DNA from: an uncultured Thermoproteales archaeon
Lineage (GTDB): Archaea > Thermoproteota > Thermoprotei > Thermoproteales > Thermoproteaceae
Length of the DNA stretch: 6,272 bases
Direction of reading: 5' to 3'
NCBI GenBank assembly: GCA_946480885.1
Contig: CAMLLK010000067.1
Coordinates: 1-6,272, forward strand
Position numbers and translations under genes: made by a program. A model generated the notes under the pieces. The model searched no databases. It was not told where the DNA came from and saw only the letters and a program-made list of their open reading frames with translations. The stretch's first letter is position 1. Every line of letters starts with the position of its first letter. Positions 1 to 4,955 of the stretch are shown here, piece after piece.

Positions 1-1
1 C

Positions 2-76
2 TGCCCCATGGAGATAGACATCCCCGAGGCGATTCACTACATAAAGACGAGGTATTTACAACAGGTGAGACAATAG
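2..76 (+). CDS. C-terminal end of an unidentified protein, possibly iron-sulfur (partial)
   Basis: Only the last 24 codons are in the window; the reading frame is open to the left edge and ends at TAG 74-76. The visible peptide begins Cys-Pro-Met-Glu-Ile-Asp-Ile-Pro-Glu and ends in a basic, glutamine-rich tail. A CP..IDIP segment near a C-terminus resembles the last cysteine of a 4Fe-4S ferredoxin-type domain, as in HdrC-like or other redox subunits, but one cysteine cannot prove this. The frame could also simply be open by chance, although its clean end just before a promoter-containing gap favours a real gene. The family is not identified. Confidence 0.45.
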   Translation, partial: CPMEIDIPEAIHYIKTRYLQQVRQ

Positions 77-83
77 ACAAGAC

Positions 84-159
84 TGTGGCCTCCACTCGCC
101 GTAGCGGCTCCAGATGTGACGTCGGCGGCTGTGAGGGCTAGTCGACGTGTGTGGCCTCC
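84..159 (+). repeat. 10-bp direct repeat in the gap before the first DUF131 gene
   Basis: The 10-mer TGTGGCCTCC occurs at 84-93 and again at 150-159, 66 bp apart, in the 152-nt gap between the partial gene and the DUF131 gene. Nothing else in the gap was recognised: no tRNA-like fold, C/D-box motif or convincing ORF. It may be chance in a GC-rich spacer. Confidence 0.3.
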
Positions 160-201
160 GCCGGGAGTATGGCGCTTAGACGTACAGTACAGCGAGTTAA
201 A

Positions 202-210
202 TTTATAAAT
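202..210 (+). promoter_or_regulatory. TATA box of the first DUF131 gene
   Basis: TTTATAAAT is centred 23 nt before the ATG at 229, as expected for an archaeal leaderless transcript. It is the main reason for choosing ATG 229 over the in-frame GTG at 151, which lies upstream of this box. Confidence 0.75.
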
Positions 211-228
211 AGAGACGCCTTTGGGCAT

Positions 229-456
229 ATGTTCGAGTGGGTGGCCCTAGCCGTGTTTTTAATCCTCTTGGGGATTGTGTTGATTACACTAGCCGCCTTG
301 TTGAAGGGGGGGAGGGCGGAGGCGGGGGGCGTGGTTTTAATAGGCCCGCTGCCTATTGTCTTCGGTACAAGTCAGAGAATCACCGCCTTGACTATGACAT
401 TGGCTATTGTCCTGACGGCGTTAGCTCTCTTGTTGTTTTTGACTTCTCCAAAGTAG
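229..456 (+). CDS. Small DUF131 (TIGR00304-type) membrane protein
   Basis: This 75-residue protein has two hydrophobic segments (about residues 3-24 and 52-71) around the motif GGVVLIGPLPIVFG (33-46), which I recognise as the hallmark of the archaeal DUF131/TIGR00304 membrane family. Its function is unknown. The ATG at 229 is chosen because a good TATA box sits 23 nt upstream; the longer in-frame GTG at 151 would add 26 polar residues that do not fit the family. The last 36 bp overlap the 3' end of a convergent gene for a second, more divergent member of the same family. There is no Shine-Dalgarno site, consistent with leaderless translation. Confidence 0.8.
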   Translation: MFEWVALAVFLILLGIVLITLAALLKGGRAEAGGVVLIGPLPIVFGTSQRITALTMTLAIVLTALALLLFLTSPK

Positions 457-687
457 CCACTGGAGGACTACGAAAGCGACGAGGAGCGCCGCGGTTATTA
501 AAATGCTCCAGTTGACTAAAACCGGGTCCCCCGCCCCGAAGCATATCGGTACGAATACTAACACAACGCAGCCCGCGACGGCGGCGTGTATAGGCCTGTC
601 TATAAAAATCGTCGACAGGGCCACCGCTGCGATTATTAAAAACCCAGCTGTGACTAACCCAAGCCCAGCCGCCAAGAGCCAATTCAC
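421..687 (-). CDS. Divergent DUF131-like small membrane protein
   Basis: The protein has 88 residues from a GTG start. Two predicted membrane helices (about 3-25 and 58-80) flank the segment AGCVVLVFVPICFG (38-51). This aligns with AGGVVLIGPLPIVFG of the facing gene with one residue missing and the Gly-Pro pair lost, so it looks like a diverged paralogue; function unknown. The GTG start is supported by a TATA-like element centred 22 nt upstream. It follows the CoxG-like gene on the same strand by 28 nt but probably has its own promoter. Its 3' end overlaps the convergent DUF131 gene by 36 bp. The short basic and polar tail (WRSQKQQES) is encoded in the overlap. Confidence 0.7.
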   Translation of the reverse strand: MNWLLAAGLGLVTAGFLIIAAVALSTIFIDRPIHAAVAGCVVLVFVPICFGAGDPVLVNWSILITAALLVAFVVLQWLLWRSQKQQES

Positions 688-704
688 AGAGTGTTGTCTA
701 TATG

Positions 705-713
705 TATTAAAAA
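705..713 (-). promoter_or_regulatory. TATA-like element of the second DUF131 gene
   Basis: On the minus strand this reads TTTTTAATA, centred 22 nt before the GTG at 687. It lies directly downstream of the CoxG-like gene's stop codon (716-718), in the 28-nt gap. Confidence 0.55.
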
Positions 714-715
714 CT

Positions 716-1147
716 TTAACTTAGGTGTTTTGCTAAATTCGACGCGGCGTCCTGCGCCAGTTTTACAAGTGCGTCTTGGACTATGGAAGGCGCTAGAGAT
801 GCCAGCAGCCCCCTAGCCGCGCCTTCAAATCTCCACTTAACTAACGCCCCCTCTTGAGCGGGCTCTGTGGCGACGTGTAGTGTGAAGTCTGCAGTGCTCT
901 GCAGCCCCGTGGCCGTCCCTCTGACTATTACGTAGTCCCCTCCCCCGTCTATTCGAAATTTTATAAACATCTTCCCAGACAGCGCCCCTAGAGAGACTCT
1001 TAGGTCTCCAACGTAGGCGTCTCCACTCTTTCTAATATTACTAAGCCCCGGGATTATCAAAACTACATTTTCTGGATTTTTTATAAAATTCACCACGTCG
1101 GCGGGGGGTCTGTTCACTTGAAAAACGCCCTCCTCTACGATCTTCAT
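716..1147 (-). CDS. CoxG/SRPBCC-family protein
   Basis: This 143-residue soluble protein fits the START/SRPBCC fold of the CO dehydrogenase subunit G (CoxG) family. Its N-terminus reads EEGVFQVNRPPADVVNFIKNPENV, abbreviated here as the typical pattern of a first strand, 'PP..V..F..(N/D)PE', then I-I-P-G-L (31-35) and a glycine-rich first half, ending in a long helix (about 113-142). CoxG proteins help recruit or mature molybdenum CO dehydrogenases, but many archaeal members stand alone, and no cox structural genes are seen here, so the role is open. The ATG at 1147 has a TATA box centred 23-24 nt upstream, inside the last codons of the neighbouring Gate gene. The spacing to that gene's stop is 15 nt. 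Confidence 0.7.
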   Translation of the reverse strand: MKIVEEGVFQVNRPPADVVNFIKNPENVVLIIPGLSNIRKSGDAYVGDLRVSLGALSGKMFIKFRIDGGGDYVIVRGTATGLQSTADFTLHVATEPAQEGALVKWRFEGAARGLLASLAPSIVQDALVKLAQDAASNLAKHLS

Positions 1148-1162
1148 ATCTCAATATTTGTC

Positions 1163-2020
1163 TTAGTTTATAATTAATCTAGCCGCCATTAAGACTAAAA
1201 TAATTGGTAAAGTAGTGCTGTACATAACGGCGGCGGTGTAGGTCACAAGTCTCCCCGCAACGGCGGCGGGGTATACAGAGCCGTAGAACTGCACAGCTGA
1301 CCGTGGGAATTCGTATATAGTCATATAGAATAGACGCCCCGTCAACAACGCCACTAGAGTCTCTAAGCCGTCGATTCTACCTCCCCAATACGCCGGCGCC
1401 GCCGCCATAATGCCGTATGTAGGCCTAAATGCTGAGATTGAGGCCACCGCCACTGCCTCTGGCGACAGGGGGAGCCACCCCAGCGATATCTTTACGCCGG
1501 CGGCTTCTATGGCTAGGAAAATGGCCTCGAAGATTAAATACCTCGCCGTCAGAGAGGCGGCTGTACGCCACACGTTCACAGTGGCCACTCGACTAGCGGC
1601 GGCGGAGAAGTCAGGCCACTTTTTCTTAATCCTAGCCGCGATGGCTAGTCCCACAAACGACGAGAGATAGACAAAGAATAGATATACTACTCCTAGGAGG
1701 CCCAGCGCCCCTATGGCGATGGGAATCACGCCGATTCTTAAATGTAGGAGGACTACTCTAATAGGCCAGGTGGCGAAGCTGAACTGTAGAATATGTCTAA
1801 ACTCCACAGCCCCCGACTTATAGGCCTCCGCCAAGACTACGTGAGGCGTCCTAGCCTCGGCGATAGTGAGAGCCACTAGAGAGGCTGGTACCCCCACTCT
1901 TTTAGAAATCGGCGCGGCCAATTTTTCAACTCTAGAGAAGAGATATTTCGCAAATAAAAGCCCCGCCACCACGGAGATGAATACGTACAGAGCTCTCAAA
2001 GCCGCCTCAAATACATCCAC
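1163..2020 (-). CDS. Nucleoside-recognition (Gate) domain membrane protein, COG3366-like
   Basis: The protein has 285 residues and many hydrophobic helices. The segment from about 44 to 130, with R57-T-P-H, AEAYKSG (64-70), HLRIG (93-97) and a hydrophobic stretch at 98-127, matches the pattern of archaeal Gate-domain proteins (Pfam nucleoside-recognition, COG3366) as I remember them. The second half (about 186-280) has a similar layout, suggesting two Gate repeats. Substrate and function are unknown. The frame stays open upstream to 2302, but that extension overlaps the phosphodiesterase gene and is polar and low in family likeness. GTG 2020 is preferred: it gives an immediate amphipathic start (MDVFEAALRAL) and lies 20-23 nt from a TATA element. 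It is divergent from the phosphodiesterase gene. Confidence 0.65.
   Translation of the reverse strand: MDVFEAALRALYVFISVVAGLLFAKYLFSRVEKLAAPISKRVGVPASLVALTIAEARTPHVVLAEAYKSGAVEFRHILQFSFATWPIRVVLLHLRIGVIPIAIGALGLLGVVYLFFVYLSSFVGLAIAARIKKKWPDFSAAASRVATVNVWRTAASLTARYLIFEAIFLAIEAAGVKISLGWLPLSPEAVAVASISAFRPTYGIMAAAPAYWGGRIDGLETLVALLTGRLFYMTIYEFPRSAVQFYGSVYPAAVAGRLVTYTAAVMYSTTLPIILVLMAARLIIN
1166..1175 (-). promoter_or_regulatory. TATA box of the CoxG-like gene
   Basis: On the minus strand this reads AATTATAAAC, centred 23-24 nt before ATG 1147. It lies within the last four codons of the upstream Gate protein gene, whose stop is at 1163-1165. Confidence 0.6.
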
Positions 2021-2032
2021 TGCTTGTGTAAA

Positions 2033-2046
2033 TTTTAAATATTTAA
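2033..2046. promoter_or_regulatory. Shared bidirectional TATA element
   Basis: The 40-nt gap between two divergent GTG starts (2020 minus, 2061 plus) contains TTTTAAATATTTAA. Its core TTAAATATTTAA (2035-2046) is a perfect 12-bp palindrome. Its centre (2040.5) is 20.5 nt from each start codon. Sub-boxes TTTTAAAT (2033-2040) and, on the minus strand, TTAAATAT (2046-2039) lie about 24 and 22 nt before their starts. Confidence 0.75.
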
Positions 2047-2060
2047 GCCATGTAGACTGG

Positions 2061-2564
2061 GTGTTAGTTGGAGTTGTGTCTGATACACACGACGACTGGC
2101 TGGCGATTAGACAACTAGGGAGAGTATTCGCCCAGAGGGGGGTAGAGTTTGTAATACACGCAGGCGATTGGACGTCGCCATTCTCAATGCTCAAACTCAG
2201 ACGTGCCCTGGGGCCCTCCCCCCGGGTAGTGACTGTATTCGGCAACAACGACGGCGACCGGTACAACTTCGCCAAGAGGGCACACGACGCGAGAATAGAC
2301 ATCTTGGGAGAGGCCGGAGTTGTGGAGCTAGACGGCGTCAGAATTGGAGTTTACCACGGCACCTCGGAGCTGTTGGTAGAGGCAATGGCTAAGTCCGGCA
2401 TGTTCCACGTAGTTGTCTACGGCCACACACATAAGATAGACGTGAGGAGAGTCAACGGCGCATTGGTGCTCAACCCCGGCGAGGCGTGTGGATGCGCCAC
2501 GGAGAAGAGGACGGCGGCTGTTCTAGACATAAAGAAGTTAGAGGTGGAGTTAGTTGAGCTGTAG
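2061..2564 (+). CDS. YfcE/MJ0936-type metallophosphoesterase
   Basis: This 167-residue protein is a calcineurin-like phosphodiesterase of the small YfcE/MJ0936 group, whose known members hydrolyse phosphodiesters with two metal ions (Mn or Ni in studied cases); the natural substrate is unknown. All metal-ligand motifs are present in order: SDTH (D8, H10), GDW (D36), GNND (N62), HGT (H99) and GHTH (H122, H124). The length is that of the family. The frame is open far upstream, but GTG 2061 places the first beta strand (MLVGVVSDTH) right at the N-terminus and sits at leaderless distance from the shared TATA element. The stop is four bases from the 3' end of the convergent tRNA-Tyr gene. Confidence 0.9.
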   Translation: MLVGVVSDTHDDWLAIRQLGRVFAQRGVEFVIHAGDWTSPFSMLKLRRALGPSPRVVTVFGNNDGDRYNFAKRAHDARIDILGEAGVVELDGVRIGVYHGTSELLVEAMAKSGMFHVVVYGHTHKIDVRRVNGALVLNPGEACGCATEKRTAAVLDIKKLEVELVEL

Positions 2565-2602
2565 ACTATCGGCCCGCCGGGATTCGAACCCGGGACCGCC
2601 CG

Positions 2603-2647
2603 CGATAGGCAACCGGGGGCTCGCCCGAGAGTGTACCCCCAGCGGCT
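2603..2647 (-). other. tRNA-Tyr intron 2 (45 nt, position 39/40)
   Basis: This is a non-canonical site two bases after the usual 37/38. The central helix pairs GTAG (34-37) with intron CTAT. The bulges are A38-C39/A and C-G/C40. The inner helix pairs GCCGCTGGGGG with CCCCCGGTTGC (one mismatch), closed by CTCG/CGAG. Cutting after the second base of each bulge gives a perfect anticodon stem. Confidence 0.88.
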
Positions 2648-2664
2648 GTCTACAGCCGGACGCT

Positions 2665-2697
2665 TTGGCCCAACGCCGGCGGGGAGCCGGCGTTTAT
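2665..2697 (-). other. tRNA-Tyr intron 1 (33 nt, position 22/23)
   Basis: The intron interrupts the D stem between G22 and A23. A bulge-helix-bulge can be drawn: exon GGTC pairs with intron GGCC (four pairs, one G-U), with three-base bulges AG/A at the 5' site and AA/A at the 3' site. Inside is a perfect 9-bp stem AACGCCGGC/GCCGGCGTT with a TCCCC loop. Shifting the cut by one base gives the same mature tRNA but a poorer central helix. Confidence 0.85.
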
Positions 2698-2719
2698 CTG
2701 ACCGCTGAGCTACGGGCCG

Positions 2720-3583
2720 TTATGTGTCTATATTTTCCCTACTTATAAAGTTTTCCTCTACTTCCCTCCCCGGGCGGAAGCGGGCTCTTTGAAAAATCAC
2801 TTTGTCTAGAAAAACCTCCGCCGAGTTTATTAAATAGTCTAAAACTCTCGCGGCGTGTAGAGCCTGGCTAGGCCGCTCTGCGTATTGAAGTAAGACAAAT
2901 CTATAGGAGGGCGCCTTTTGTAAATACTGTACTAACTGTTCCCCGCGCCCACTCCCCACTGCAGTAGATAACGACTCCGCGGCCTCTAGTAAAATACGCC
3001 ACACGTCTAAACTAGGCCTCTCGGAGTATAACTCTACTATGTGGTCAATAGCCCTTTCGAAAAACCTCCCAAGTTGGATATAGAAAGCGCAGCGGGGCGA
3101 GGGCCTCTTGGCACATAGCCTATTTAACGTCAGCCGCAGCCTATCCGACTCGTCGTCGGCGGCTTGGAGCGTCTTGTGGTTAGCCGTGCCCTTGGCCACG
3201 CCTCTCAAGGCGTGTATCAACACTTCAAACATTCTCTCCACTACTACTTCTTTGTCGATGTACTTATCGACGTATTTAATGACGTAGCTATCCCCCTCTC
3301 TCTCCACCACTGCGTAGACTTTCTCCAAGGCCTTATCCACCACGCCGGGGTCTGCCGAGATTTTCACTTGGTCAAGCCCCGCAGCGTAGCCCGCCACAAT
3401 CACCGCCACAGAGCCTCTACACGACAACTCGGCCTCGTACACCCCCGCGGGCCTCACGCCGACGAATTTATCTTCCCAAAACACCTCCACCTCGTCGGCG
3501 GCAGACTTCTCCATTATGACTTTGGGGAGGTAGACAAGGTAAGAGCCCCTAACTCTAATCAACCTCCTCAACTCAAAACCCAT
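2720..3583 (-). CDS. AbrB-PhoU fusion, phosphate-uptake regulator
   Basis: The protein has 287 residues. The N-terminus (about 1-45) looks like a SpoVT/AbrB swapped-hairpin DNA-binding domain, with RRLIRVRGSYLVYLP followed by an acidic strand. The remainder is mainly helical and carries two PhoU signatures: DDESDRLRLTLNR (about 143-155), the usual E..DRL...R motif, and FERAIDH (175-181), the E...DH metal-site motif. Archaeal proteins of this layout are annotated as PhoU-type regulators of phosphate transport; direct DNA binding is inferred from the AbrB part. It is divergent from pstSCA, 127 nt away, which supports the role. ATG 3583 is preferred over an in-frame ATG at 3619 because a TATA box lies 21-22 nt upstream of 3583. 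Its stop codon abuts tRNA-Tyr. Confidence 0.85.
   Translation of the reverse strand: MGFELRRLIRVRGSYLVYLPKVIMEKSAADEVEVFWEDKFVGVRPAGVYEAELSCRGSVAVIVAGYAAGLDQVKISADPGVVDKALEKVYAVVEREGDSYVIKYVDKYIDKEVVVERMFEVLIHALRGVAKGTANHKTLQAADDESDRLRLTLNRLCAKRPSPRCAFYIQLGRFFERAIDHIVELYSERPSLDVWRILLEAAESLSTAVGSGRGEQLVQYLQKAPSYRFVLLQYAERPSQALHAARVLDYLINSAEVFLDKVIFQRARFRPGREVEENFISRENIDT
2741..2750 (-). promoter_or_regulatory. TATA box of tRNA-Tyr, inside the AbrB-PhoU gene
   Basis: The minus strand reads CTTTATAAGT, centred 26-27 nt before the mature tRNA 5' end, which leaves room for only a very short 5' leader. The box is within the coding sequence for the last residues of the AbrB-PhoU protein. Confidence 0.65.
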
Positions 3584-3600
3584 ATAGAAGACAGACAACG

Positions 3601-3608
3601 TATTTAAA
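3601..3608 (-). promoter_or_regulatory. TATA box of the AbrB-PhoU gene
   Basis: The minus strand reads TTTAAATA, centred 21-22 nt before ATG 3583, the leaderless spacing also seen at the other genes here. Confidence 0.7.
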
Positions 3609-3616
3609 TTATAACA

Positions 3617-3624
3617 CATATGAA
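3617..3624 (-). promoter_or_regulatory. Candidate operator copy 1 (TTCATATG)
   Basis: On the minus strand TTCATATG begins 41 nt before the AbrB-PhoU start codon and ends 8 nt upstream of its TATA box. The same 8-mer is found at the matching place before pstS. Confidence 0.45.
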
Positions 3625-3667
3625 ATTAGAGTATCTACGAAGATTAGACAAATAGACAAGCCCTGGG

Positions 3668-3679
3668 ATTCATATGAAT
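3668..3679. promoter_or_regulatory. Candidate operator copy 2, 12-bp palindrome before pstS
   Basis: ATTCATATGAAT is a perfect 12-bp palindrome. Its TTCATATG begins 42 nt before the pstS ATG, just upstream of the TATA-like element. Between the two copies lies a tandem TAGACAA (3645-3651 and 3653-3659) of unknown meaning. Confidence 0.5.
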
Positions 3680-3682
3680 AAA

Positions 3683-3691
3683 TTTCTAAAA
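3683..3691 (+). promoter_or_regulatory. Weak TATA-like element of pstS
   Basis: TTTCTAAAA is centred 24 nt before ATG 3711. It departs from the consensus more than the other boxes here, which would fit a promoter needing an activator; this is inference. Confidence 0.45.
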
Positions 3692-3710
3692 AACACAAGT
3701 AACTGCCCCC

Positions 3711-4934
3711 ATGGCCACAAAAATAACAACACGAAATATCGCAATCATAACAGCAGTAGTCGCCATAGCCATACTAGCCGTCGCACTCGTAGCCATAAAC
3801 CAACAGACCCCCTCTGCGCCGCCTCAACAGACGCCGCCTCAGCAGACTCCCACTGCGCCGTTTACTGTTAGGGGTTCTTTGACGGGCGGCGGGGCTACTT
3901 TCTTAAATCCTCAGATGCAGGCCTGGTCTAGGAAAGTTTACGACCTCACGGGGGGGAGCTTCGTCGTGAATTACCAATCTATTGGATCCGGCGCTGGGAC
4001 TAGAGGATTTTTAGACAAGACGCTTGTCTTCGGCGCTTCTGACGTCCCCATGCCTGCGAGAGAGTACGAAGGCGTGCGTGGCAGATTTGTACAATTTCCA
4101 GTCATAATCGGCTCTATAGTATTGGTATACAACATACCGGAGGTTTCGTACAAGAGGACTGGCCTCTATCTAAACCTCACTGCAGAGGTCATATCGTTGA
4201 TATACATGGGCGAGATTAGACAGTGGTGTGACGAGAGAATACAGAGACTTAACCCCGGCTTGAGACTGCCGTGTAGAGACATTATCGCAGTACATAGAAG
4301 CGACGGATCTGGCACCACTGCCGCCTTCACTCTATATTTAACTAGAGCCTACGAGCCGTGGAATAGGACAGTGGGCTGGGGCTTCGACGTAAAGTGGCCA
4401 ATTTACGGCAAGGGAGGGTCGGCCCGCGGAGCTCGTGGAAACGAGGGCGTGGCTTCTGAAGTGTTAAAGACGCCGTATTCAATTGGCTACGTGGAGTTCG
4501 CCTACTGGGCTGTCAATAAGGAAAAATATGACGAAGTGGGCGGCGTCGCCTATATTAAAAACGACAACGACGGGAGGTATTACTTCCCCACTGAGGAGAA
4601 CGTCATAAAGGGCGCCGCCGCCGGGCTTAGACGCTACGCCGAGAAATACGGCGCCTACCCCAGCCCCACTGACGACTGGAACCCCGTCAGTATAGAGCTA
4701 TCCAACCCGCCAGAGGGATACCCAATAATGTCATTCTCCTACGTCTTCTTGTGGAAAGACTATAGAGCCGAGGGCTACGCAGATCCTGACCGCGTCGCCG
4801 CGATGTTGAAAGAGTTCTTTAGGTGGGTCTTGACCGAGGGCCAGAGGCCTGAGAATGTGGTAAAGGGCTACATACCGCTACCGAGAGAACTCGCCGAGAT
4901 TGGACTAAAGGCTTTGGACGAAGTTAAGCCTTAA
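3711..4934 (+). CDS. pstS: Phosphate ABC transporter, phosphate-binding protein PstS
   Basis: This 407-residue protein is the extracellular phosphate receptor of the Pst importer. An N-terminal helix (about 9-29) has no lipobox cysteine and is followed by a Pro/Gln/Thr-rich linker (30-50, with PQQTP twice), so it is probably tethered by an uncleaved anchor. Ligand-site motifs match E. coli PstS: GGGATF (T63, F64), IGSG (S93), GASD (D111) and RSDGSGTT (R196, D198, S200, G201, T202). GNEGVA (243-248) and SIGYVEFAYW (257-266) are further family segments. C173 and C188, the only cysteines, could form a disulfide. It is the first gene of pstS-pstC-pstA and divergent from AbrB-PhoU. ATG 3711 has no Shine-Dalgarno and a weak TATA at leaderless distance. 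Confidence 0.95.
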   Translation: MATKITTRNIAIITAVVAIAILAVALVAINQQTPSAPPQQTPPQQTPTAPFTVRGSLTGGGATFLNPQMQAWSRKVYDLTGGSFVVNYQSIGSGAGTRGFLDKTLVFGASDVPMPAREYEGVRGRFVQFPVIIGSIVLVYNIPEVSYKRTGLYLNLTAEVISLIYMGEIRQWCDERIQRLNPGLRLPCRDIIAVHRSDGSGTTAAFTLYLTRAYEPWNRTVGWGFDVKWPIYGKGGSARGARGNEGVASEVLKTPYSIGYVEFAYWAVNKEKYDEVGGVAYIKNDNDGRYYFPTEENVIKGAAAGLRRYAEKYGAYPSPTDDWNPVSIELSNPPEGYPIMSFSYVFLWKDYRAEGYADPDRVAAMLKEFFRWVLTEGQRPENVVKGYIPLPRELAEIGLKALDEVKP

Positions 4935-4951
4935 AAAACCCACTCTTTTTT
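4931..4951 (+). promoter_or_regulatory. pstS-pstC junction: TATA-like A-tract and T6 run
   Basis: The 21-nt gap contains no Shine-Dalgarno site. TTAAAAAA (4931-4938), overlapping the pstS stop, is centred 21-22 nt before the pstC ATG and could be a TATA box. CTCTTTTTTCC with T6 at 4946-4951 could act as a weak archaeal oligo-T terminator. Either would separate pstS levels from those of the permease genes. Confidence 0.4.
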
Positions 4952-4955
4952 CCAT

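Larger units (their letters stand above)
2569..2719 (-). tRNA. tRNA-Tyr (GTA) with two introns
   Basis: On the minus strand the exons are 2719-2698, 2664-2648 and 2602-2569, joining into a 73-nt tRNA. The acceptor is CGGCCCG/CGGGCCG with C1-G72 and A73, the archaeal tyrosine identity pattern. The D stem is GCTC/GAGC, the anticodon stem TCCGG/CCGGG with loop CTGTAGA (anticodon GTA), and the T arm CCGGG-TTCGAAT-CCCGG; C48 can pair with G15. The D and anticodon stems form only after both introns are removed. CCA is not encoded. The mature 5' base directly follows the stop codon of the AbrB-PhoU gene. Confidence 0.95.

Noticed and set aside
151..228. Longer form of the first DUF131 protein starting at GTG 151
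   Set aside because: The added 26 residues are basic and polar, unlike the family, and a TATA box at 202-210 points to initiation at ATG 229.
77..228. Possible C/D-box or other small RNA in the first gap
   Set aside because: No RTGATGA/CTGA box pair or stable tRNA-like fold was found on either strand.
1866..2060. Upstream extension of the phosphodiesterase to 1866
   Set aside because: It lies antisense to the Gate gene; the family N-terminus (SDTH motif at residue 7-10) fits GTG 2061.
2021..2302. N-terminal extension of the Gate protein to 2302 on the minus strand
   Set aside because: It runs antisense through the phosphodiesterase gene, crosses the shared TATA element, and has no membrane-protein character.
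2603..2650. Second tRNA intron placed at canonical 37/38, or a third short intron of 13 nt after position 42
   Set aside because: A 37/38 cut leaves a mismatch in the anticodon stem and no central helix; the 39/40 cut gives both a perfect stem and a bulge-helix-bulge without a third intron.
2677..2693. Anticodon-like arm GCCGG-CTCCCCG-CCGGC that would read CCC (tRNA-Gly)
   Set aside because: It is the hairpin of intron 1. C37 would be abnormal, no D stem partner exists in that fold, and C1-G72 with A73 and the GTA loop fit tyrosine.
3164..3607. 147-codon plus-strand ORF opposite the AbrB-PhoU gene
   Set aside because: Histidine-rich composition with no family features; typical antisense shadow of a GC-rich gene.
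3674..3871. Small plus-strand ORF overlapping the pstS start
   Set aside because: It is rich in His, Asn and Ser, starts inside the palindrome, and is an out-of-frame shadow of the pstS signal and linker region.
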